From: Nephrocerus scutellatus
Taxonomy: Eukaryota > Arthropoda > Insecta > Diptera > Pipunculidae
Assembly: GCA_947095585.1 (NCBI GenBank)
Contig: OX352761.1
Coordinates: forward strand, 85,303,919 to 85,367,918
Direction of reading: 5' to 3'
DNA: 64,000 nt
Shown here piece by piece: positions 53,894 to 63,840 of the stretch (positions are counted from its first letter, which is position 1; each line of letters begins with the position of its first letter). Position numbers and translations under genes: made by a program. Below the pieces are notes generated by a model, which made no database searches, was not told where the DNA came from, and saw nothing but the letters and a program-made list of their open reading frames with translations.

Positions 53894-54140
53894 AAGTGAA
53901 GGTGATTATTGTTGCATATTTTTAAATTGATTGTAGTGTTGATAAAAACGTGATTATATATATAAAGTGAAGGTGATTATTGTTGCAAATATTTAAATGG
54001 ATTGTAGTGTTGATATAAAAGTGTATATATATATAGAGTGAAGGTGATTATTGTTGCAAATATTTAAATTGATTGTAGTGTTGATAAAAACGTGATTATA
54101 TATATAAAGTGAAGGTGATTATTGTTGCAAATTTTTAAAT
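53894..54140. repeat. 71-bp minisatellite, about 3.4 units
   Basis: GTGAAGGTGATTATTGTTGC begins at 53896, 53967, 54038 and 54109, giving an exact 71-base period. Units contain TTTAAATTGATTGTAGTGTT and a TATATATATA run. Confidence 0.9.
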
Positions 54141-55026
54141 CAGTAAGTTTATGTATGATCCGATGGTGGGGTGGATAATAGTACAGATGTAGCTCATACG
54201 GGAAAATTTATGGGAATCGGTAGTTTTGGGGACAGCTTGTAACGCGACACTCGTTGCGTTGTGACACGATTTTCCCGCTAACACCGTCAGACTGGCGCCC
54301 GTGCGTGGCGAGCCGGGACACATTCGTGCGGCACGATCAACCGCAATCAATTATAATTTAGGTTTAACATTTACTTACGCAGAGAGGAAAAGTAAGGTTT
54401 GATGTGGCCGCAAGGAATTCCTTTCCTGCTCATCATTTTCTTGCTGACGAATCTAATCCTTCGTAATCGTGGTGATCTTGTGTTTCCATCGATGATTGTT
54501 GCTGAGAGTCTTGATATAATTCTTTTCGCCACTTCACCTGACCACGCCTTTTCCTAAATTTCAAGTCAATTAAAAAAGTTTTGAATACAATGTATTAAAA
54601 TCGGACTGTATGACAATTGTCACTTTTTTCTCTATAAGATTTTACCTCTCTGCGGAAGTCTGCTGAGTGATTTCCGTGTTGGTTTTCCTTTCCTTTTTTT
54701 TTTCCTTTGTTTCGTTTCTAATTCTTATAATTTATTTCTGTCGTCTATTTCTCCTTTTCAACTCCCGTGCATGCCCAGCCGACCACGATGTGCGCTCGTC
54801 CAGCCTCTTTTTTTGAAAAAAGGAAGTTTCATTGCATAGCCGACGAGCAGTATCAGCTTGCATTTACAAACCAATTAGCTCACTGTGTTAAAGTGAGACG
54901 ACGATTGTTCTATTATCGGTTTTGACAACGAACATAGTGGTTTACACGGGGATTGTGCAAGTAGAGTGACGTAAGTGTTTTTAGGTTGGTCCGATGACCC
55001 AAACGTGCACCATCACTAGCTCCTAG
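54141..55026. other. Unassigned region, probably the 3' noncoding end/LTR of gypsy element H
   Basis: No coding frame is convincing. It lies downstream (minus strand) of the element H integrase end, so part of it is likely an LTR. TGGCGCCCGTGCGTGG (54292 onward, plus strand) resembles a primer-binding site but has the wrong position for H. A GC-richer stretch at 54230-54340 stands out. Confidence 0.35.
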
Positions 55027-55326
55027 CTAGTTCCATAGTTTAGCGTTAAAACGTTTCGCAAAATTGCTTTGGGCGAAGTTTCGCCGCAGCACTTCCTGAC
55101 CCACTTTAAAATGTACAGGTGTTGACCGGAGGTTATACGTTCGTGCATTCCTTTCATGGGCTTTTCGAAGCTTTGTCCGTACCTCATTTCGTACTAGGGC
55201 CATTATGTCTTGCTTTGAAAGTTCTACGCAGCCTTCTTCGAGCATGTGTATTTTCCGTAGAAGCTTAAAGTCGTTACCATGATTAAGCATATGTTGACCG
55301 AAGACAACGAAATATGGACTATGTCC
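55027..55326 (-). pseudogene. Element H: gypsy integrase C-terminal fragment
   Basis: The minus strand reads PYFVVFGQHMLNHGNDFKLL, then RNEVRTKLRKAHERNARTYN, LRSTPVHFKVGQEVLRRNF and AQSNFAKRFNAKL. This is the post-core tail of integrases from the Osvaldo/Ulysses-like gypsy group, which ends soon after. Only about 95 residues are left. The upstream side is cut by the poly(A) tail of LINE G at about 55327, so the LINE inserted into this gene. Confidence 0.7.
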
Positions 55327-56787
55327 TTTTTTTTTTTTTTTTTTTTTTATAGACTTATTGCCAAGGGATGACTCCCTGAATGACTTACGTCACGGCAATA
55401 AGTTGGGCTAAGCCCTTTATTAAATTCAAAATAAAATAAAAATCGAAAGAATGTGATTTACAATATATCACATTCCTCACGTTTGTAGCCGGTTTCAATT
55501 TATTTTCTCAGAATTCTCCCTGATTCATTGGAAAAGCAATACGAAAAACGAACACGAATTTAGAACGACGCGAGTCCAAATACTTTTATCAATGAATCAT
55601 GGTCAGGGAAAACTACAAAAAACCTTGACCAAGAAAATATTACAAATTATAAAAATAATTTAAAAAATATAAAAATAATTTAAAAAATACTGATAAACAA
55701 TTTTTTTTTTTTTTTTTTTTTATATATTAAGAAACAACTTATGAATACTTTAACCATCATCCTTCAAGAACTTGTTAACGGCTAATTTGAACGCCTGCAG
55801 ATTATAAGATTCTGGAAACACGTGTTCGACCAATTGATTCCACATCGAAGATACTCTAGGAAAAAAGGAGGATTTAAAGTGTTGGGTTCTACATGAAAAA
55901 AGTTTTAAGGCAAATCTATGTTGATTGCACCTTAAACGAGTGTTTACGTTACTGAGAAAAGGCCCAGGAACTAGAGAACGGGTTTCTAAAGAACATTTAC
56001 CGTTGTAAAATTTATAGAAAACAGATAAAGCTCCTACATTTCGTCTGTGCTCCAAAGTATCAAGAGACGAAGTAATGGTTACATCGTTTATCAAACGGAT
56101 AACTCTATTCTGAACACCATCAAGATGAACCAAATGCGATCTTGGAGCACCACCCCACACATATGAATTAAATTCTAAAATTGGTCTAACATAAGATTTA
56201 TATAATCTTAACACTTCAGAGGGAGTGAAGTAGAAGTTACAACGTCTTATGAATCCTAAACATTGGCTAGCTCTTTTTGAAATTTCATAAATATGTTCTT
56301 TCCAAGAAAGATCACTTGATACTTTTAAACCTAACAACTTAAGTGAATCAGATCTCGCAATAGAGGTACCATTAATAACAGGAGGAACATAATGTTGAGT
56401 TGTCTTCTGAGAAAAAAGGCAAGACTGGAATTTATTTGGGTTAAATTCTACTCTGTTAGAAATGCCCCAATCAAGAATGATTTGAATATTAGACAGAATA
56501 GTCAAATTCATTAATTCACGCGAACCATTCAAGCGAGAATTGCATTCTTTTTGATTGTCAAACTCAATGGAGGCCGATAGTGTTGTATCATCAGCAAATG
56601 AATGGATATCACAGGTTGTAGAAGACAATAGGTCGTTGATATATATCAAGAAGAGCGTGGGAGACAAGGATGATCCTTGAGGCACGCCAGCATTGATCCC
56701 ATGTGAATCTGAAGATATACCATTTAATACAACTTTTATTTTACGGTTCCATAAATAATTCTCAATCCATGTAATGAGAGAGGAGTG
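55327..56787 (-). mobile_element. LINE G, 3' part (RT palm to poly(A))
   Basis: This is the minus-strand 3' half of a Jockey/CR1-like LINE, ending in about 20 As (Ts at 55328-55350) preceded by a 3' untranslated region. That region includes a second A-run at 55701-55722 and GAATTTAATAAAGGG (about 55415). The 5' part continues at 61500 after gypsy element F. GAGTG at 56783-56787 is duplicated at 61495-61499. Confidence 0.85.
55750..56787 (-). CDS. LINE G ORF2, RT palm and C-terminal domain (split by element F)
   Basis: The open frame runs through the insertion joint: SSLITWIENYLWNRKIKVVL, INAGVPQGSSLSPTLFLIYI and the catalytic SFADDTTLSASIEF. It continues with LLGLKVSSDLSWKEHIYEIS, LYKSYVRPILEFNSYVWGGA, LDGVQNRVIRLINDVTI and the tail SSMWNQLVEHVFPESYNLQA, with a stop at 55750. 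All RT motifs in this half are intact and no internal stop occurs, so the LINE was in fair condition when element F entered. The first codons of the open frame (up to 56838) lie in the LTR of F and do not belong to the LINE. Confidence 0.85.
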   Translation of the reverse strand, partial: HSSLITWIENYLWNRKIKVVLNGISSDSHGINAGVPQGSSLSPTLFLIYINDLLSSTTCDIHSFADDTTLSASIEFDNQKECNSRLNGSRELMNLTILSNIQIILDWGISNRVEFNPNKFQSCLFSQKTTQHYVPPVINGTSIARSDSLKLLGLKVSSDLSWKEHIYEISKRASQCLGFIRRCNFYFTPSEVLRLYKSYVRPILEFNSYVWGGAPRSHLVHLDGVQNRVIRLINDVTITSSLDTLEHRRNVGALSVFYKFYNGKCSLETRSLVPGPFLSNVNTRLRCNQHRFALKLFSCRTQHFKSSFFPRVSSMWNQLVEHVFPESYNLQAFKLAVNKFLKDDG

Positions 56788-57048
56788 TGTTGTGTATGCT
56801 GTCATGCATACATGTGGTTGATGCTGACAAGCATGCATGTTGGCGGTAGCTGGCGAATCTGGGCAGCATAGCGACGGAGAGAGTCAGTAGTGATCGAGAG
56901 TCGGAAGAACAAACATTACAGAATTACACACTTACAGACCTACGTATATACATACCATTGAATTACACAAACAATACACTTATATTAAATTAATCAATTA
57001 CTAAACCATAATTATACAAATAAAACATTGAATTACACAAACAAAACA
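56788..57048 (+). repeat. 5' LTR of element F
   Basis: TGTTGTGTATGCTGTCATGC ... ACACAAACAAAACA, 261 bp with TG/CA ends. Near the left end GTATGC/GCATAC form a small hairpin, and GCATGCATG follows. ATTGAATTACACAAACAA occurs twice (about 56965 and 57028). Confidence 0.95.
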
Positions 57049-60000
57049 TGGCGCAGTCGGTATTTCAGAAACCACCAGCATTGTACCTGGATGGTAATTT
57101 GTGCGAAAATTGGCGGCGATTTATACAGCATTACGGCATTTATAGTGTTGCAACTGAATCGAATACAAAATCTGGCAAAATACAAGTTGCACAATTATTG
57201 AATATGGCAGGAGAACCAGCTATAGAACTGTTTAATACCTTCAAATTTAACACAGAAGATGAAAAAAACGACATAGCTATAGTCAAGAAAAAATTCGAAG
57301 AATACTGCAATCCTCGCACTAACCTGTTGTATGAACGGTATAAATTTTATACACGAGGTCAAAAGGAAAATGAACCGTTCGATCACTTTCTCACCAGCAT
57401 AACACAATTGGTTAAAAACTGTAATTTTGATTGTCAAGAAGAATCCATATTGCGGGACCGCATTGTCTTGGGCATAGCTGATACAGAATTGCAAGCTCGT
57501 CTACTAAAGATGGAGGAACCAAGTCTTCAAAAAGCTATTGAAACGTGTCGTGTAGCGGAAATAACGGGATCACAGACTAAACAAGTACAGCGAGGCCAAC
57601 AAGGAGAAGCAGCAATCAACTTGATCAATAAGTCACACAATTATACAAAACCTAACCCAACTTTTAAAAAAAAAAATGTTAATAATATTTCTCCTCCAAA
57701 CAGATTCCACCCGGAAACTACTGCTTCTGCCTCCGTGGCCTGCACCCACAATTTGCCGGCTAATTGCACAAACTGTGCATACCTTCATAAATTTAATAAG
57801 TGCCCAGCTTTTGGGAAAAAATGCAATTTTTGCGGTAATTACAACCACTTTGCAAAAGTGTGTCGAAAAAGGATTGGTAATTTAAGTGAGAGACAAATGG
57901 TCGAAATTATTGAACAGAGCGACGAGACTTCGTTACCGGTTGATAAGTTGAAGCATTTGTACATTGACGGATTAACACTACAAGGTGAGCAGGGCAGTGT
58001 AGCACACTATGAGGGGCCGTTGAATGGTAATCAGTCGTGCATGAAAAGTTTTAAAGACAAAATAGAAAATATTATATTACAAAAAAAAAATTTAAATGAA
58101 ATCAGTAAGAGTGATGTGGGTGGCAATAACAGGAAAAGAAACATTACTAAGCTCAATTGGTATCAGAAGTTAAAAATTGGGAGCAAGGAAATAAATTTTA
58201 AAATAGATAGTGGGGCAGAGGTTAATACGATTCCGTGGGACATGTTAAGAACGTTGAATGTTAATAAAGATATTAAACCTGTACAGCAGCGAATAGAAGA
58301 TTACGGAGGACATGTTATCGAAAATAAAGGCAGGACCACCTTAACAGTAGAGTTTAAAGATAAGTTATACAGAATAGAATTCGTGATTACGTCTGGTAAG
58401 GGAAAACCAATTTTAGGACTCTATGATAGCCTAGAGTTGGGTTTAATTTCAAGGGTACATGAGGTTGCAACACCTGTTAATGACAAGGAAGAATTTATTA
58501 ATAATAATCGGGATGTCTTTACGGGGTTAGGAAAATTTCCAGACAAGTGCACGTTGCACCTAAAGGCAAGCGCTATACCAATGACCAAACCACCACGTAG
58601 AGTCCCATTAAGTATACGCGAAAAATTGAAATCTAAGTTAGAAGATATGGAAAAGTCAGGAATCATTTCTAAAGCTAGTAAGCCAGCGGACTGGATTCAC
58701 AATTTAGTAATCATTGAAAAACCAGACAAAACCTTGCGCATCTGTCTGGACCCTCAAGAACTTAACAAAAACTTAAAACAAAATCATTTCCTTATACCTA
58801 CTTTGGATGACTTCATTTTTCATATGAGAAATATGAAGTTTTTTTCAGTATTGGACCTTCGTGAGGGTTTCTGGCAGTTGGAACTTAATCAGTCCTCAAA
58901 GCACTTAACAACATTCAGTACCCCTTTTGGATGCTACTATTTCAATGTGCTACCTTTCGGTATAAACATAGCTCCGGAAGTATTTCAAAAGCTAAATCAA
59001 TCATATTTTGGAGAAATCCCAGGTTGTTTTGTCTATATTGATGATATATTCGTAGGGGGACGAACTAGGGCAGAACATGATGAAAATATATCACATGTTA
59101 TTAAACGCGCACGTGATCTTAACATAAAATTCAATCCTAAAAAATTACAATACTGTTCAGAATCAGTGAAATACTTAGGCCATATATTTTCAAAGAACGG
59201 AATGGAACCGGATCCTGAACGTATTCAAGCCATTATGGAAATTAAGAACCCTAACAACCGAAAAGAACTAGAGAAAATTTTAGGAACCTTTAATTATTTG
59301 AGACAATTTATTCCCAATTACTCAGCTATAAATGCACCGTTACGAGCACTTTTACGTAAAGATATTCATTTCCAATGGAACCCTGTTCATTCAAAGTTAC
59401 TGGAAGAAATAAAAAATAGTTTAAAAAATTTTACGCGATTGGAAATCTTTTCTCCAAATAGTCCGATAGTAATACAAAGCGACGCTTCAAAGGATGGACT
59501 TGGTTGCTGCTTGTTGCAGAATGATAGGCCTGTGAACTTCGCATCGAAAAGTTTAACTTCAGCGGAGGTTAACTATTCACAAATCGAGAAAGAAATGTTG
59601 GGAATACTATTTGCTTGCAAAAAATTTCATAACTATATTTATGGGCGGAGGGTGACGATATTAACTGACCACAAGCCACTAATTTCTATAATGAAGAAAG
59701 AGGTTAGTGAAATTCCTTCAAATCGTCTTAAGCGTATGAAAATAAAGCTTCTTCCCTATACATTAGATGTGAAGTTTATTCCGGGTCGTGATATTCACAT
59801 AGCTGATTTACTATCGCGCAATTCTTATGATGGGGGTTCAGCAGATGTTGATACCGAGTTAAGTCAAATGGTTCATTCTATCGATCTAAGCAAGTCCAGA
59901 AAAGAACAGTTTATAAACGAAACTAAGGACGATCCAATTCTTTCAAAATTAGAGTACTACTGCAAAGGCGGTTGGCCTTCAGATAAGACAAAACTTCCTG

Positions 60001-61217
60001 AAAACCGAAAATTTTATTGGCACATAAGGCATAAAATATACGTTGAAGATAGTCTTTTATTTTACGAGGAGCGCGTTATAGTTCCTTTGTCCCTTCGAGA
60101 CGAAATGCTAAACATTTTGCATGAACCCCATTTTGGCAGTTATAAAACAAAATTAAGAGCTAAATCTCTATTATATTGGCCTGGAATGTCATCCGATATA
60201 GAAAATCTAGTCGCTAAATGTCAGACTTGTGAAATTTACCAATCAAGGAATAGAAAACAAACACTTATTTCGCATGAATTACCGCATTATCCTTTCGAAA
60301 AGGTTGGATGTGATATAATGGAATTCTCCGGTATTTCATACATTGTCCTGATGGATTATTACTCTAAGTGGATAGAGTTAAGTAAGTTAAAAGATAAAAC
60401 ATCATCGAGTGTAATCAAATGCTTAAAAAAGATATTCTGCGTTCACGGTATTCCTAAATACGTGGTTTGTGATAACCAGCCCTTTTCCTCTTACGAGTGC
60501 CAAGTATTTAGTACCGAATGGAACTTTAAATTTATTCATTCTAGCCCTAATTATCCTAGGTCAAATGGGTTGGCAGAAAAGTGCGTTCATATCTGTAAGC
60601 AAATGATTAAGAAAGCAAGGGAAGATAAAAATGACATTGAATATGCCCTGTTAGAGTATAGAAACACACCCGCCGCAAATTTACCTTTTAGTCCATCCGA
60701 GATTCTTATGAGTAGATTATTACGATCAAAGCTTCCCACTCGTGACGAACGACTACAGCCAAAACTAGTCAACGTTCAGCATAGTTTACAAATCAATCAA
60801 GAAAAACAAGCAGCAAATCACAATCGGCACACTTGCCGAAGAGAAGTTAATTTTAAAGTAGGAGACAATGTAACTGTTCGAAATAATAAGACTTGGGAAC
60901 CAGCAGTTATTGTCCACCCGCATAACACACCACGGTCTTATTTAATTAAAAATGAAAATAATACTGTTATTCGTAGAAACACAATGCACCTCAGAAAGTC
61001 ATTCAATAAACCTCAAATCAAACAACATACGGATCTGCCAGACATACTAGTCACCGAAAAACGGCTTCCGTTGGCAGGTGATCAAGCAGAAGCCAATTTA
61101 AATGAAGATCTACACAGCACATCTACAGATACCAGTCAAGGTACAGAGGCTTCATCATCAGCATATGTAACGAGATTTGGTCGTCAGGTAAAACCCACGG
61201 TTTTCTATAAAGCCTAA
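57048..61217 (+). CDS. Gag-Pol polyprotein of element F (Mag-like gypsy)
   Basis: 1389 codons without a stop. Gag: MAQSVFQKPPALYLDGNLCE, capsid-like to about residue 180, then two Cys/His boxes at about 240-275 (CTNCAYLHKFNKC and CNFCGNYNHFAKVC). Protease: FKIDSGAEVNTIP at about 386. RT: LRICLDPQELNKN, FFSVLDLREGFWQLEL and the catalytic YIDD at 663-666. RNase H: QSDASKDGLG (Asp about 812), EKEMLG and LTDHKPL. Integrase: HEPHFGSYKTKL with CQTC, catalytic Asp about 1089 (GCDIMEF), Asp about 1142 (VVCDNQPF) and Glu about 1177 (GLAEKC), with 34 residues between the last two. A GPY/F-like C-terminus (VNFKVGDNVTVRNN) follows. All catalytic residues are present. Gag and Pol share one frame, so no frameshift is needed. 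The ATG at 57048 is the first possible start. Confidence 0.95.
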   Translation: MAQSVFQKPPALYLDGNLCENWRRFIQHYGIYSVATESNTKSGKIQVAQLLNMAGEPAIELFNTFKFNTEDEKNDIAIVKKKFEEYCNPRTNLLYERYKFYTRGQKENEPFDHFLTSITQLVKNCNFDCQEESILRDRIVLGIADTELQARLLKMEEPSLQKAIETCRVAEITGSQTKQVQRGQQGEAAINLINKSHNYTKPNPTFKKKNVNNISPPNRFHPETTASASVACTHNLPANCTNCAYLHKFNKCPAFGKKCNFCGNYNHFAKVCRKRIGNLSERQMVEIIEQSDETSLPVDKLKHLYIDGLTLQGEQGSVAHYEGPLNGNQSCMKSFKDKIENIILQKKNLNEISKSDVGGNNRKRNITKLNWYQKLKIGSKEINFKIDSGAEVNTIPWDMLRTLNVNKDIKPVQQRIEDYGGHVIENKGRTTLTVEFKDKLYRIEFVITSGKGKPILGLYDSLELGLISRVHEVATPVNDKEEFINNNRDVFTGLGKFPDKCTLHLKASAIPMTKPPRRVPLSIREKLKSKLEDMEKSGIISKASKPADWIHNLVIIEKPDKTLRICLDPQELNKNLKQNHFLIPTLDDFIFHMRNMKFFSVLDLREGFWQLELNQSSKHLTTFSTPFGCYYFNVLPFGINIAPEVFQKLNQSYFGEIPGCFVYIDDIFVGGRTRAEHDENISHVIKRARDLNIKFNPKKLQYCSESVKYLGHIFSKNGMEPDPERIQAIMEIKNPNNRKELEKILGTFNYLRQFIPNYSAINAPLRALLRKDIHFQWNPVHSKLLEEIKNSLKNFTRLEIFSPNSPIVIQSDASKDGLGCCLLQNDRPVNFASKSLTSAEVNYSQIEKEMLGILFACKKFHNYIYGRRVTILTDHKPLISIMKKEVSEIPSNRLKRMKIKLLPYTLDVKFIPGRDIHIADLLSRNSYDGGSADVDTELSQMVHSIDLSKSRKEQFINETKDDPILSKLEYYCKGGWPSDKTKLPENRKFYWHIRHKIYVEDSLLFYEERVIVPLSLRDEMLNILHEPHFGSYKTKLRAKSLLYWPGMSSDIENLVAKCQTCEIYQSRNRKQTLISHELPHYPFEKVGCDIMEFSGISYIVLMDYYSKWIELSKLKDKTSSSVIKCLKKIFCVHGIPKYVVCDNQPFSSYECQVFSTEWNFKFIHSSPNYPRSNGLAEKCVHICKQMIKKAREDKNDIEYALLEYRNTPAANLPFSPSEILMSRLLRSKLPTRDERLQPKLVNVQHSLQINQEKQAANHNRHTCRREVNFKVGDNVTVRNNKTWEPAVIVHPHNTPRSYLIKNENNTVIRRNTMHLRKSFNKPQIKQHTDLPDILVTEKRLPLAGDQAEANLNEDLHSTSTDTSQGTEASSSAYVTRFGRQVKPTVFYKA
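57049..57062 (+). promoter_or_regulatory. Primer-binding site of element F overlapping the gag start codon
   Basis: TGGCGCAGTCGGTA directly follows the LTR and fits the complement of insect tRNA-Ser 3' ends (CCA plus acceptor stem). The ATG of gag-pol uses the last base of the LTR (57048), so the site is translated as the first residues (M-A-Q-S-V). Confidence 0.8.
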
Positions 61218-61233
61218 ACTGTAAGAAGGAAGA
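61218..61233 (+). promoter_or_regulatory. Polypurine tract region of element F
   Basis: AAGAAGGAAGA lies immediately upstream of the 3' LTR start TGTTGTG and is the likely plus-strand primer. Confidence 0.75.
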
Positions 61234-61494
61234 TGTTGTGTATGCTGTCATGCATACATGTGGTTGATGCTGACAAGCATGCATGTTGGCGGTAGCTGGC
61301 GAATCTGGGCAGCATAGCGACGGAGAGAGTCAGTAGTGATCGAGAGTCGGAAGAACAAACATTACAGAATTACACACTTACAGACCTACGTATATACATA
61401 CCATTGAATTACACAAACAATACACTTATATTAAATTAATCAATTACTAAACCATAATTATACAAATAAAACATTGAATTACACAAACAAAACA
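61234..61494 (+). repeat. 3' LTR of element F
   Basis: 261 bp and, by eye, base-for-base the same as 56788-57048. Followed by the target duplication GAGTG. Confidence 0.95.
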
Positions 61495-61499
61495 GAGTG

Positions 61500-62273
61500 T
61501 AAATTCAGCGCACGAATCTTATTAATAAGACAATCATGCCATACTCTATCAAAAGCTTTAGCAATATCTAAGGAAACAACGCTTGATTCACCTAGGTTTT
61601 CAATGCTTCGCTCCAAACAATGAGTCATGCACGTCATTAGTTCGCCTGAAGATCGATTTTTACGAAATCCATACTGAACATCGGATAAAAGAACATTCGA
61701 ATCCAGATAGTTCATTAGTCTGAAATTAACGATAGATTCCATTACCTTCGATAGAACCGACAACAAAGTAATAGGTCGGTAGTTCGTAGGTGCCGATTTA
61801 TCACCTTTTTTCGGAACGGGTTGAATATTTGCTATTTTCCAAAATGATGGAAAAACACCTGTCTTCATTGAGAGATGAAACAATTTGCTAAGCGGTTTTG
61901 CCAAAATATGATGACAACTTTTCAATACTAATGGCGGAATACCGTCGGGGCCAGTCGCTTTATTGGGGTCAAGTTCTTTCAGAATCTTTGAAACAACCCG
62001 TTTCCGAAAATAGATTTTAGACATACCTGGGCCTAGATTCGGGAGAATTGGGGGGCTTTGATTAGTTAAAGGAAGAGTAGACGCACCAGCGAAATGAGAA
62101 GCTAAGAGATTAGCTTTCTCAATATTAGTTCTATAATGAATACCATAAAGAAGGAATAGACGAAGTATTGTCTGCAAAGTTTCTTTTAACCAATGCAGCA
62201 AACGACCAAAAGCTTCGACTGTTTGAATCAGAATCCAATATTTTTCGCATGCTATCTCGAATCTTAAGGTCAT
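61500..62273 (-). pseudogene. LINE G ORF2, RT N-terminal half
   Basis: The minus strand reads NIEKANLLASHFAGA, LDPNKATGPDGIPPLVLKSC, WKIANIQPVPKKGDKSAPTN, YRPITLLSVLSKVMESIVNF, YGFRKNRSSGELMTCMTHCL and VVSLDIAKAFDRVWHDCLIN (first catalytic Asp), ending NLHS at the target duplication. Read across element F it joins the palm at 56787. A one-base shift near 62140 separates it from the endonuclease frame, so ORF2 is not continuous. Confidence 0.85.
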
Positions 62274-63345
62274 ATATTATTTTGGACCTTTTCAATATAG
62301 CGTTTGATCTGTTTCTAGCTATTCGAAACTTTACAAGGTTTTCTTCAGAAGTGCAATTAACGTAGTCCAAATGGGCTGCTTTTTTACACGCGACTGCTGA
62401 CCTGCAATGTTCGTTAAACCATTTATTTTTATGAGTATTTTTCTTTTTAAATGAAGAAGGAATGCAATTTTTCATTCCTAGCAAAATGGTTGACGTGATA
62501 AGTTGTGATGCTTCATTAGCATTATTGCTGGAAAAACAGGTTGACCAATCAAATGAGCTATAAAATTGGTTCAGGAGCTCCCAGTTAGCATTTTTATAGT
62601 GCCAGAGTAGCCTTTTACTTGTAGTCTCTATAAGGGCTGGTGATATTGAAAATTTGGCAACTATCAAAGCATGGTCAGAAAGACCTAATGGAGCAGATAC
62701 ATCAATTGAATATTTATCAGGCATAGTTGTAAGAAATAAATCTAAAAGGTAAGGAGATTGACCAGTAGTATCGGGATACCTAGTTGGCTTATCAACGAGT
62801 TGGGTGAAAAGATTAACATTTGAAAATAGTTCTGCGGTTTCACCTGATCGATCTCTACCATTCGAATAGGTCAACCATGAATCATTGTGGACATTAAAAT
62901 CACCCAAGACTACCAATTCTGATGTTGGTGATGATTTGTAAATCTTGTCTATTGTGTCTGATAAGTAATTAAACTCAATATTAGTGTCATCAGGTGACAA
63001 ATTAGGACTACGATAAAGGGAACAAATAAATATCGAATGGTTTGAAATTACAATTTCAATCCATATCGTATTGAACATTAGATTACTGTTTGGAATATTA
63101 AAATTAGGTACACTAAAACTGATGTCTTCTCGTATAAATAAAATAACCCCACGATGAGGAACCAAACAGTCGACACGAGAATACCCCTGACATTGAAAAT
63201 CATTTGGGGTACCCATATAAGAGGCCTGCGTTTCACATAAACTTAGAACCGCAGGTTTATTCGCGTCAAGATGTGCTACGATCGAATTGAAATTTCTTTT
63301 AATGCCGCGAATATTTGTGAAATGAATTTCAAAATAAGAGTTCAT
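62131..63345 (-). pseudogene. LINE G ORF2 endonuclease domain
   Basis: From a probable start at 63345 (MNSYFEIHFTNIRGIKRNFN) the frame carries the apurinic-type endonuclease: AVLSLCETQ (Glu), LVVLGDFNVHNDSWLTY (Asp/Asn) and LGLSDHALIVAKF (SDH catalytic motif), then the linker LWHYKNANWELLNQFYSSFD to FRIARNRSNAILKRSKI. The domain is complete in about 260 residues. The ATG at 63375 is ten codons upstream and less likely. The frame ends in WYSL* after the shift into the RT part. Confidence 0.8.
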
Positions 63346-63585
63346 TTTACAAATTAAAAATACCGAACCCGTCAAGATGATGAAAATATATGTAAAATAA
63401 GATAATAATAATATAAAAAATCAAAAAATATTATAAATAACAATAATAAGAAGAATTTCTACGAACCAACCACTCAACAGTGAAAACGTTACTTATTCGT
63501 TTGTAGTACCAGGCCTAACAAACGAAAAAGGCACGCACAGCTACTGAGACAGAAAGTCAATAAAAATTCTACTTCTGAAAATTAC

Positions 63586-63840
63586 TCAAATAAAATAAAA
63601 ACTTGAATAACAATACTTTTTAACGTAACTGCTTTTTTGTGTCTGATTTTTTGGTAACGTTACGATATGATGTCTTTGTTTTGATGGTATTGCTATCAGC
63701 AGTATCCACGCTTGATGAACAATATTGGAAAACACCTGTAACCGCTTTTCGAGTTCAGCAATTTTTGTCGTTTGGATTTTATTTGACTTCTTTTGTTGAT
63801 TCAGTGTGATGATCTTGTCGTTTAAATTATCCAACAGCAC
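63586..63840 (-). pseudogene. Possible LINE G ORF1 C-terminus (coiled coil)
   Basis: An 84-codon minus-strand frame starts MLLDNLNDKIITLNQQKKSN and has heptad-like spacing through IAELEKRLQVFSNI. It lies upstream of ORF2, as ORF1 would. I recognise no zinc finger or RNA-binding motif, and the last third is not ORF1-like. The stretch 63841-64000 is unassigned; the element's 5' end is outside the window or lost. Confidence 0.35.

Larger units (their letters stand above)
56788..61494 (+). mobile_element. Element F: complete Mag-like gypsy retrotransposon, apparently intact
   Basis: A 4707-bp element with two 261-bp LTRs that I read as identical, a 5-bp target duplication GAGTG (56783-56787 and 61495-61499), a tRNA-Ser-type primer site, one 1389-codon gag-pol frame and a polypurine tract. 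It has no env. It inserted into LINE G, which it splits between RT blocks. Identical LTRs and an unbroken frame mean recent insertion. Confidence 0.95.

Noticed and set aside
54292..54322. TGGCGCCCGTGCGTGG as a primer-binding site of another LTR element
   Set aside because: No LTR end or gag start is recognisable beside it, and orientation does not fit element H.
57195..57494. Minus-strand 99-codon frame in element F
   Set aside because: Antisense to the intact Gag frame, with no motif or upstream signal.
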